Positions 5,762 through 12,025 of a stretch of DNA of 21,652 bases are shown here, piece by piece. The stretch's first letter is position 1. Each line of letters begins with the position of its first letter. The stretch comes from Anaerolineaceae bacterium UBA6105. Lineage in GTDB: Bacteria > Chloroflexota > Anaerolineae > Anaerolineales > Anaerolineaceae. The notes under the pieces are model-generated. The model saw only the letters and a list, made by a program, of their open reading frames with translations. It had not been told where the DNA came from and ran no database searches. Both the position numbers and the translations under genes were made by a program. Location of the stretch: assembly GCA_002423495.1 (NCBI GenBank), contig DIWN01000033.1, positions 1 to 21,652 on the forward strand, written 5' to 3'.

Positions 5762-7147
5762 TCATTTGATTTTTTTGTTTTTCGCTTCCTGGCTTTTTTT
5801 CTTCGGCTTTTTCACTGCCTGTTCCCTGACCTTTGTTGCTGTTTGCTTTATTCGGGCGTTCAGTGGAGCTGTGATCTTTTTCAACCATTTATTAACAACG
5901 CCGAGAGGCTTTTTGAGCCAGGCGCGAAATTTTTTGATCAGTTTGCGCAGGGCGACCAGCAGGGCGGGTTCCTTGGGCTTGCGATAGTACGACATGCCTT
6001 CCCAGGGATCCTGATCGAACAGCTTCTTTGTGGCATAACCGAAAAGCAACTTCAGCGTCGCAAATGTAGGCGCGGCAAGGATAATGCCCAAGAGCCCGAA
6101 GATCTGTCCGCCAATCAGCGCGGAGATCATGATCGCGGCAGGATGGACTTCCAGGGTGTCACCCATTAATTTCGGAGTGAGCACATGGTCGAGCACCATG
6201 TCAATCACCATCGCAATGGACATCACCAAGACGACATACATCAACTTTGTAAGACCATAAGGAGTTGGGTCCTGTAAAATGGCGCCGATGATGAAGCCGA
6301 TCCAGCCGATCCAGGCGCCGATGTAAGGTATGAAACGACCCAAGCCTGCGATGAGTGCCAAAACAAGGAAGTATGGCAAACCGAGGATGCCCAGGCAGAT
6401 TATGTAGACAATGATTGCAATTGCCACAACTGTGAACTCACCGCGGATAAAGGCGTTGAAAATCTTGGAGATCTCCATGCCAATGCGCCGGAAATCTTTT
6501 TCGAAGCCTTTGACGGTGATGTTAAACAACCTGTTTTGGACACCATTTGTTTCAGAAGTGATGAAGAATGAAACCATGTAGGTGATTACCAGGTTAAACA
6601 GGAAACCACCCACAAGACCTACTAATTTTCCTGCTTGCGTGGCAGCTGGCTGCAGGTAATCGGTGATGGTCTGGGAAATAATGTCCGTGTCAAGGTTGGG
6701 TAAAGCGAAATTAAACGGTCCGATGGCGATAATTCGATTGGACCAGGTCTCGAGGAAGGCGGTCAATCCGCCAACGTTTTGCGTGATGTTAGCGAACAGG
6801 TTTTGCACCTGCGTAATGATCGTACTGCCAGCGCTGGTGATCAGCCAGAGTACCAATCCAGCAATCAGGAAGTAAACAATGGCGGTCGCTATTCGCCAGG
6901 AGATCTTCAGGCGTTTGTTGATCAGTCTGCAGAGTGGGTGAAGCAAAAAAGAAATGATAAAGGCAGTGATTACTAACTTGAAATATTCGTCAAAGCGGAC
7001 AATCAGCGCGAGCAGTCCAACAATAAGCAAAAGACCAACGACCAGTTTGGTCGCCCATCCCCAGCGAGGTGAATCCGGCGAACGTTTGTTATTGGGTTCG
7101 GGTTCGATCGGTTCAGGTGTTTGGATTTGATTAATGTTCTCTGTCAC
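5762..7147 (-). CDS. AI-2E/PerM family transporter
   Basis: A 461-residue polytopic membrane protein of the AI-2 exporter family (PF01594), a group that includes autoinducer-2 exporters and Na+/H+ antiporter-like members. The substrate cannot be assigned. After a Pro-rich cytoplasmic start there are two closely spaced helices (about 32-75), a hydrophilic middle, and a C-terminal bundle from about 185 to 375. The family's most conserved pieces are there: GLGRFIPYIGAWIGWIG, DHVLTPKLMG and HPAAIMISALIGGQIFGLLG. The last 75 residues or so form a strongly basic tail (KKPKKKSQEAKNKKIK), longer than usual and presumably cytoplasmic. The only sensible start is GTG at 7147. No Shine-Dalgarno is present, but a promoter ends just upstream, so the message may be leaderless. 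Confidence 0.85.
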   Translation of the reverse strand: MTENINQIQTPEPIEPEPNNKRSPDSPRWGWATKLVVGLLLIVGLLALIVRFDEYFKLVITAFIISFLLHPLCRLINKRLKISWRIATAIVYFLIAGLVLWLITSAGSTIITQVQNLFANITQNVGGLTAFLETWSNRIIAIGPFNFALPNLDTDIISQTITDYLQPAATQAGKLVGLVGGFLFNLVITYMVSFFITSETNGVQNRLFNITVKGFEKDFRRIGMEISKIFNAFIRGEFTVVAIAIIVYIICLGILGLPYFLVLALIAGLGRFIPYIGAWIGWIGFIIGAILQDPTPYGLTKLMYVVLVMSIAMVIDMVLDHVLTPKLMGDTLEVHPAAIMISALIGGQIFGLLGIILAAPTFATLKLLFGYATKKLFDQDPWEGMSYYRKPKEPALLVALRKLIKKFRAWLKKPLGVVNKWLKKITAPLNARIKQTATKVREQAVKKPKKKSQEAKNKKIK

Positions 7148-7153
7148 AATTTG

Positions 7154-7181
7154 ATTTTACGCTAAAAAAGCCAAAGTGCAA
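7154..7181 (-). promoter_or_regulatory. Promoter of the AI-2E transporter gene, positioned for leaderless transcription
   Basis: On the minus strand TTGCAC (plus 7176-7181), a 16-base spacer and TAAAAT (plus 7154-7159) are followed after six bases by the GTG start codon. The expected first transcribed base is the G of that GTG. The rest of the 7148-7265 interval also serves as the upstream region of the divergent aldo/keto reductase; its best -10 is TAGAAT at 7234-7239, without a good -35. Confidence 0.5.
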
Positions 7182-7265
7182 CACAGGATATTGTTAAAAC
7201 TCTTCCGAAACTCACCCGGACAAAATTAGCGGGTAGAATAAACCTGAAATCTGAAAGGAGTTCTG

Positions 7266-8417
7266 ATGGAATATAGAAATTTTGGAAATTCAGGTCTGAA
7301 AGTGTCTGCCCTGGGTTTTGGCTGCATGCGCTTGCCGGTTGTGGATGGCGACAGCGGAAAAATCGATGAGCCTCTGGCAACAGCAATGCTGCGGAAGGCA
7401 ATTGACCAGGGGCTGAACTATGTGGATACAGCCTGGTCCTATCATTCCGAGCAAAGTGAGCCATTTGTGGGGCGGGTTCTGCAGGATGGTTACCGCGAAA
7501 AGGTAAATTTGGCAACGAAGATGCCGTCCTGGCTGGTCAAATCCCACGAGGATTTGGAGCGGTTCTTTAATTTGCAGCTTGAACGGCTGCAGACTGATCA
7601 CATCGATTTTTACCTGCTGCATGCGCTTAACGCAGGACATTGGGATAATTACTTGAAAGTCAAAGTGTTTGATTGGGCTGAACGGAAATTAGCAGATGGT
7701 CAGATTCGCCACCTGGGCTTTTCATTCCATGACCGCTACGAGGTCTTTAACCGGATCCTGAACGGCTATGATAATTGGGATTTCTGCCAGTTGCAGTACA
7801 ACTATATGGACGTGGACGAGCAGGCTGGAAGACGCGGCGTGCTCGAGGCAGCAGAAAAGGGGCTTGGGGTGATCGTGATGGAGCCTCTGCGCGGGGGCAA
7901 ACTGGCGGTACAGGATCCACCAGCGCAGGTCGCTGAAGCCTTCAGCCACAGCCAGCGAGACTGGACGATGGCAGATTGGGCTCTGCAGTGGCTTTGGGAT
8001 CAGCCGGAAGTATCCTTGCTGCTCTCAGGCATGTCCACCGTGGAGCAGGTGGAGCAGAACCTTCAGAGCGCCTCGCGCTCCGGCATCGGAAGCCTGAGTG
8101 AAGACGATCACGCAACGATCAGCCGGGTTCAGGAAGCCTGGTCCGGGCTGGCGCCTGTGCCCTGCACAAGCTGCGAGTACTGCCTGCCTTGCCCCAGCGG
8201 CGTTGAGATTCCGCGCATTTTCAAACTCTACAACGAGTCGGTCATGTACGACCGTCAGGGGCGTGGACAAAACGCCTATCAGAATGAATTCAAAGACGAT
8301 CAGAGAGCGGATATGTGCGTTGAATGCGGTCAATGTGAGGAACTCTGCCCGCAGGGCATTCAGATCATCCAGCAACTGAAGGATGCGCACTCCTATCTGA
8401 CAGGAGAACCTGCTTGA
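7266..8417 (+). CDS. Aldo/keto reductase with C-terminal 4Fe-4S ferredoxin-like domain
   Basis: A cytoplasmic oxidoreductase with an aldo/keto reductase TIM barrel (residues 1-290) fused to a ferredoxin-like tail. The catalytic tetrad is visible as Asp54 and Tyr59 (VDTAWSYH), Lys85 (ATKMPS) and His119 (YLLHALN). The tail has two cysteine clusters, Cys300/303/306/309 followed by Pro, and Cys351/354/357/361 followed by Pro, enough for two 4Fe-4S clusters. It starts with the usual MEYRNFGNSGLKVSALGFG. This architecture is common in strict anaerobes and its physiological substrate is generally unknown. The ATG is supported by AAAGGAG at 7254-7260. The stop TGA overlaps the TTG start of the next gene, so the two are translationally coupled. 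383 residues is the normal length for the family. Confidence 0.9.
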   Translation: MEYRNFGNSGLKVSALGFGCMRLPVVDGDSGKIDEPLATAMLRKAIDQGLNYVDTAWSYHSEQSEPFVGRVLQDGYREKVNLATKMPSWLVKSHEDLERFFNLQLERLQTDHIDFYLLHALNAGHWDNYLKVKVFDWAERKLADGQIRHLGFSFHDRYEVFNRILNGYDNWDFCQLQYNYMDVDEQAGRRGVLEAAEKGLGVIVMEPLRGGKLAVQDPPAQVAEAFSHSQRDWTMADWALQWLWDQPEVSLLLSGMSTVEQVEQNLQSASRSGIGSLSEDDHATISRVQEAWSGLAPVPCTSCEYCLPCPSGVEIPRIFKLYNESVMYDRQGRGQNAYQNEFKDDQRADMCVECGQCEELCPQGIQIIQQLKDAHSYLTGEPA

Positions 8418-9238
8418 TTCCTCAGCCCTCAAGCTTGCCAGCAGCAAAGAAAGACCTGCGCTGGATCATCCTGGCAGCCATAGCCTTTCTGGCTGTTCTG
8501 GCTGTCTGGTTGTGGTTCACGCCTGCTGGCTTTTGGGGAAAGCTGCGCGCTTTAGGCTATGCCGTCTGCCACCAACTAGAAGAGCGCTCCACCTGCATTC
8601 ACGGCATTTGTTCGCCGCTTTGCGCTCGCTGCACGGGCATGTACCTGGGGGCAATCCTTGCGCTGGGATACCAGGCCTTCAAAGGGCGCAGGGCGAAGTT
8701 CCCGCCGGTTTGGGTGATCGCGGTGCTGGTGCTGTTGTTTGGATGGTTTGGGGTGGATGGAATTAATTCTTTCCTGCATTTCTTTCCGAACTTATCAGGC
8801 TTCTATCAGCCGACCGATCTGCTTAGACTGATCACGGGGATGGGGGTTGGACTGGGCATAGGCACGGTGCTGTATGTCTTGTTCAATCGCACTGCCTGGA
8901 GCAACTGGGTGGACGAGTCGCCTTATAAAAAATGGCATGTGTTTCCGCTATTGCTCGTTCTGGAAACAGTGTTGATAGTGATAATTCAGATAAAGCATCC
9001 CCTGGTGCAGGTTCCCCTGATGGTCATTTCCGGATTGGGGGTTTTCCTGGTGTTGAGCAGCGTTTATACGGTGGTGGCACTGATGATCCTCAGGCGTGAG
9101 AATGCCCAATTGCGCTGGCGCGAGCTGCTGCTGCCAATCCTGATGGGTATGACCTTTGCTTTGCTGCAGGTGCTGCTGACTTCATGGTTGCGCCTGGCAT
9201 TAACCGGCACCTGGGAACCAATAACGATAAACCTCTGA
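8414..9238 (+). CDS. DUF2085 family membrane protein
   Basis: A 274-residue integral membrane protein with about six to seven hydrophobic helices. Its diagnostic piece is the Cys-rich segment CHQLEERSTCIHGICSPLCARCTGMYLG (broken here only by its own length), with Cys52-His53 and cysteines near 61, 66, 70 and 73, typical of DUF2085 (PF09858). The function of the family is unknown; the Cys/His set suggests metal or redox chemistry at the membrane. I use the TTG at 8414, which overlaps the preceding stop as TTGA and has AGGAGA about seven bases upstream; no ATG exists before the conserved part. The tight coupling to an iron-sulfur aldo/keto reductase is the only functional hint. Confidence 0.8.
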   Translation: MIPQPSSLPAAKKDLRWIILAAIAFLAVLAVWLWFTPAGFWGKLRALGYAVCHQLEERSTCIHGICSPLCARCTGMYLGAILALGYQAFKGRRAKFPPVWVIAVLVLLFGWFGVDGINSFLHFFPNLSGFYQPTDLLRLITGMGVGLGIGTVLYVLFNRTAWSNWVDESPYKKWHVFPLLLVLETVLIVIIQIKHPLVQVPLMVISGLGVFLVLSSVYTVVALMILRRENAQLRWRELLLPILMGMTFALLQVLLTSWLRLALTGTWEPITINL

Positions 9239-9268
9239 TTTTCTACTGTCCTGCTGATAAAGAGTGGC

Positions 9269-9299
9269 TATAATGTAAGGGTTGAGGAATATCTCAACC
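9269..9299 (+). promoter_or_regulatory. -10 element and 5'-UTR hairpin of the DUF4126-DUF4190 cluster
   Basis: TATAAT at 9269-9274 has only a weak -35 (CTGTCC at 9246-9251, 17-base spacer). The predicted start near 9281 falls at the foot of a perfect 7-base-pair inverted repeat GGTTGAG-GAATAT-CTCAACC (9280-9299), which ends just before the ribosome site AAGGAAGGAAG of the next gene. Confidence 0.5.
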
Positions 9300-9314
9300 A
9301 TAAGGAAGGAAGTA

Positions 9315-9896
9315 ATGACAGAAGTTATTAGTGGAATTCTTGGCGCGTTTGGTCTGTCGGTCTCGGCAGGTCTTAACGCCTACATTCCATTGCTGGTGGT
9401 TTCGCTGCTGGCAAAATTTACGGACCTGATCGAGCTGGCAAAACCCTGGGATGCCCTGGAGAGCTGGTGGACAATCGGCGTTTTGGGGGTTTTGGTGGTG
9501 ATTGAAGCGGTAGCTGATAAGGTGCCGGTGGTTGATCATGTCAATGACGCCATCCAGACCTTTATTCGCCCGACTGCCGGCGCTATTCTGTTTGCCGCCA
9601 GCGCCAAATCCATCACGGAGATTCACCCGGTCTTATCGCTGATTTGCGGATTGTTGGTGGCTGGCTCAGTACACGCTGCGAAATCGGTGGTAGCCAGACC
9701 GGTGGTGGATGTTGCCACAGCAGGTTTGGGCACGCCGGTGGTAAGCACCCTGGAAGATATTTTTGCCACAATCGTTTCAGTGTTATCCATCGTGGTGCCA
9801 ATCCTGATGGTTATTATCGTGTTTTTGACCATATGGCTGATCGCTTCATTTATCAATCGCCGTCGCAAGCTAAAGACGGGTGAGAGTTCGGGTTAA
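9315..9896 (+). CDS. DUF4126 family membrane protein
   Basis: A 193-residue hydrophobic protein with about four to five membrane segments. It opens with GILGAFGLSVSAGLNAYIPLL, a Gly/Ala/Asn-rich first helix characteristic of DUF4126 proteins, followed by the conserved region around EAVADKVPVVDHVNDAIQTF and RPTAGAILFAAS. A final long helix (VLSIVVPILMVIIVFL) is followed by a basic tail RRRKLKTG. The function of the family is unknown. I choose the ATG at 9315 because AAGGAAGGAAG lies directly before it; an in-frame ATG-like start further upstream at 9282 would fall inside the leader hairpin. It is the first gene of a three-gene run with gaps of 10 and 11 bases. Confidence 0.8.
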   Translation: MTEVISGILGAFGLSVSAGLNAYIPLLVVSLLAKFTDLIELAKPWDALESWWTIGVLGVLVVIEAVADKVPVVDHVNDAIQTFIRPTAGAILFAASAKSITEIHPVLSLICGLLVAGSVHAAKSVVARPVVDVATAGLGTPVVSTLEDIFATIVSVLSIVVPILMVIIVFLTIWLIASFINRRRKLKTGESSG

Positions 9897-9906
9897 AGGA
9901 GAAAAA

Positions 9907-10236
9907 ATGACAGAGCAAACACATTCAAATCAAGAACAGGTTACATCTGCGTGGTCGATCATCAGTTTGATCGGTGGAATCTCCAACTTCGTGGGTTTCC
10001 CATTCTGGGGTGCTGTGATCGCGTTGATCACGGGATACGTTGCGAAAGCTGAGATTGAGAAAAGTCACGGTCGGGTTGGCGGTGAGCGCCTGGCAAACGC
10101 CGGACTGATCCTTGGCTGGGTTGGCATTGGCCTGGGGCTGCTCACTATCTGCCTTGGCATCCTGATGTTCCTGGGAATTTTCGGCGGAATCGCGATTTGC
10201 GGTCCGCTTAGTGCGCTGATCAATTCTGTTCAATAA
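9907..10236 (+). CDS. DUF4190 domain membrane protein
   Basis: A 109-residue protein with a short polar N-terminus and two or three hydrophobic segments. The segment SIISLIGGISNFVGFPFWGAVIALITGYVAKAEI followed by SHGRVGGERLANAGLILGWVGIGLGLL has the layout of DUF4190, in which a first helix pair is linked by an ..A..qI..S.Gr.gG..lA.aGlilG motif. No enzymatic residues are evident and the family has no assigned function. The start ATG at 9907 is preceded by AAAGGAGA six bases upstream; an in-frame GTG-like extension to 9880 would run back into the preceding gene and is not needed. Confidence 0.75.
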   Translation: MTEQTHSNQEQVTSAWSIISLIGGISNFVGFPFWGAVIALITGYVAKAEIEKSHGRVGGERLANAGLILGWVGIGLGLLTICLGILMFLGIFGGIAICGPLSALINSVQ

Positions 10237-10247
10237 AGAGGTTCTTA

Positions 10248-10481
10248 ATGGAAGATCAAAACTATCAAACTTATACTGAAACTGAAGTAATTGACTCGAA
10301 ACCGCTCTACACCGAGCAGCCTAAAAAGAAGAATAACGCCTGGTGGATCATCCTGCTGGTGCTTCTGTTGGTTTTATGCTGCTGTATTATGATCGGTGTG
10401 GCAGTGGTGATTGTAATGCTTGCCAGCGGTCAATATCGGATTGACTGGCAAACCCTGGTCCCCCTGCTGAACTTTATATAA
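10248..10481 (+). CDS. Single-span membrane protein of unknown function
   Basis: A 77-residue protein with a polar, acidic first 30 residues (many Thr, Glu and Tyr), a Lys cluster (PKKKNNAWW), one membrane helix (IILLVLLLVLCCCIMIGVAVVIVML) and a short C-terminus ending DWQTLVPLLNFI. Three adjacent cysteines sit in the middle of the helix. With the Lys cluster before the helix, the N-terminus should be cytoplasmic. AAAGAGG precedes the ATG, and the gene follows DUF4190 by 11 bases, so it is the last gene of the cluster. I do not recognise a family. Confidence 0.65.
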   Translation: MEDQNYQTYTETEVIDSKPLYTEQPKKKNNAWWIILLVLLLVLCCCIMIGVAVVIVMLASGQYRIDWQTLVPLLNFI

Positions 10482-10533
10482 ATTAAAGCCTTGTTCTTAC
10501 CGGCCTGGTTGCAAAACCAGGCCAGGTTTAATT
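10481..10533. terminator. Long hairpin between convergent genes, overlapping the DUF402 3' end
   Basis: A perfect 9-base-pair stem, GGCCTGGTT (10502-10510) and AACCAGGCC (10515-10523), has a GCAA tetraloop. It is extended by an outer pairing of AATTAAA with CCT (10481-10491) against AGG and TTTAATT (10524-10533). It starts right after the plus-strand stop and covers the last codons of the minus-strand DUF402 gene. Neither side has a long T-tract, so termination in both directions is inferred from position and stability. Confidence 0.45.
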
Positions 10534-10982
10534 AAGCCAGGGTTCGCGAGAATCTCACGCACTGTTTCCAGGCAGCGCGTTCTCACTTCAGGCTCAATTG
10601 AGATATCATCGAATTCATCTTCGTCGAGCAGGCGGTACTCTCCACTGGGATATACCACCAAATCAAGCGCCAGGTCCTGCCAGATGATGCTTTCAGGGCT
10701 GAATTGCGCCGGGTAACTAAGATTGATGTACCAGCATTTCACCTGGTCGGACGTGCCCTGGTGAACTTCAAATACGTTATACCAGCGGTCGGTGTAGTAG
10801 CTCTCCAGAAACAAGTCGTCTCTCCTGAAGGTAACTTTGTCCACTGCTACGGCGTCAGCCCCGCTAAAGCGAGCGCGAACCAGCCGGCAGGTGGGGCTTT
10901 CGTCTATGAGCTCAGCTTTCCAGCTAAACACTGGCTCCCCAAGGTGATTTTGTTTAAAGACGGTGAGGATTTGTGTGTTCAT
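10497..10982 (-). CDS. DUF402 family protein, probable nucleotide phosphatase-like
   Basis: A 161-residue cytoplasmic protein of the DUF402 (FomD/Ntdp-like) family, in which characterised members hydrolyse nucleoside di- and triphosphates. Visible family features are KCWYINLSYPAQF and the metal-site block DLALDLVVYPSGEYRLLDEDEFDD, whose Asp and Glu residues normally bind divalent cations. It starts inside the end of thiQ with a 4-base ATGA overlap, so it is translated as the final gene of the thiamine salvage operon. That context suggests, but does not show, that it acts on thiamine phosphates or related pyrophosphates. The C-terminus (IKPGLVLQPGR) is encoded within the intergenic hairpin. 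Confidence 0.8.
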   Translation of the reverse strand: MNTQILTVFKQNHLGEPVFSWKAELIDESPTCRLVRARFSGADAVAVDKVTFRRDDLFLESYYTDRWYNVFEVHQGTSDQVKCWYINLSYPAQFSPESIIWQDLALDLVVYPSGEYRLLDEDEFDDISIEPEVRTRCLETVREILANPGLIKPGLVLQPGR

Positions 10983-12025
10983 TGGTTTGCAAACACCCTT
11001 ATGCTTTCTGCCGGCCAGCTAACCTCAAGCTTTGCGCCAAGCTCCGCAGGGGTTTCACTCTTCGCAAACAGCGTGGTCTCGCCGCAGAGCAGCTCAAGCT
11101 GGTGGTATTCTCCCATGAAAAGCGAATCGCGAACAGTGCACTCAAAGCGGTTTTCCTGTGCTGAAAATGGAGCGCCAATAAGCGCGTCTTCGGGGCGGAG
11201 CAGGAGCTGGCATTCCTGACCTGGACTGTATTGGAGGGGCTGGTTGGGAAAGGTCAACTCGGTGAAGTCTGTTTTGATCATCAAGGGTTCTGCCTGAGTC
11301 ACCACGCCCGGGACGAGGTTGCCCAAGCCAAGAAACTCAGCTATCCAGGGCGTTTCAGGTTGCTCAAACAGCTCCTGTGGTGTGCCCTGCTGCAGAATGA
11401 CGCCTTCGTGCAGGATCACCAGGCGGTCTGCCAGACCAAAGGCTTCTTCGCGGTCGTGGGTAACGTAGATTACGGGGATCTGGCTCTGATGCAGAATCGC
11501 GCGTAGTTCCTGGATGAGCTGTGTCCGCAGGGTGTGGTCCAGCGCCCCGAGTGGTTCGTCGAGCATCAGCAACTTGGGCGAGGTTGCAAGCGCGCGCGCC
11601 AGGGCGACCCGCTGCTGCTCGCCGCCTGAGAGTTCGGTGACAGGGCGGTCGGCGAAACTTTCCATTTGGATACTTTCCAGTCCGTCTTTCACGCGCCGTG
11701 AGATTTCCTCTTCCTTCAGTCCCTGCAACTGCAAACCGAAAGCGATGTTCTGCGCGACGGTTTTGTGGGGGAAGAGGGCATAATCCTGGAACATTAAGCC
11801 AAAGCCGCGTTTGTGTGTGGGAACCTCGCGCAAATCCCGCCCTTGCCAGAGCACCGCGCCGGATTCTGGTTCTTCAAGCCCGGCAATGATGCGCAATATG
11901 GTGCTCTTGCCAGAGCCGGAAGAACCCAGCAGGCAGACCAGTTCGCCTTGATCCACCTCAAAACTGACACCTTTGAGCAGGGGTTTGTTTTCGTAATCCT
12001 TGGTCAGGTTTCGTACTTCGAGCAT
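10979..12025 (-). CDS. thiQ: ABC transporter ATPase, thiamine uptake (ThiQ role, FbpC/PotA-like length)
   Basis: ATP-hydrolysing subunit of the thiamine importer. It has Walker A GSSGSGKST (about residues 34-42), a Q-loop in GLMFQDYALFPH, signature LSGGEQQ (132-138), Walker B LLMLDEP (152-158) and the switch His190 in VTHDREEA. At 348 residues it is much longer than E. coli ThiQ (about 230); the extra C-terminal 120 residues look like a TOBE-type beta domain, as in FbpC, PotA or MalK. The assignment to thiamine rests on the riboswitch and ThiB in the same operon. The ATG at 12025 overlaps the thiP stop in TGATG; an upstream in-frame TTG is less likely. Its stop overlaps the DUF402 start. Confidence 0.85.
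   Translation of the reverse strand: MLEVRNLTKDYENKPLLKGVSFEVDQGELVCLLGSSGSGKSTILRIIAGLEEPESGAVLWQGRDLREVPTHKRGFGLMFQDYALFPHKTVAQNIAFGLQLQGLKEEEISRRVKDGLESIQMESFADRPVTELSGGEQQRVALARALATSPKLLMLDEPLGALDHTLRTQLIQELRAILHQSQIPVIYVTHDREEAFGLADRLVILHEGVILQQGTPQELFEQPETPWIAEFLGLGNLVPGVVTQAEPLMIKTDFTELTFPNQPLQYSPGQECQLLLRPEDALIGAPFSAQENRFECTVRDSLFMGEYHQLELLCGETTLFAKSETPAELGAKLEVSWPAESIRVFANQ

Noticed and set aside
10704..11219. A 171-codon plus-strand frame across the DUF402/thiQ junction
   Set aside because: It lies opposite two minus-strand genes with clear family motifs.
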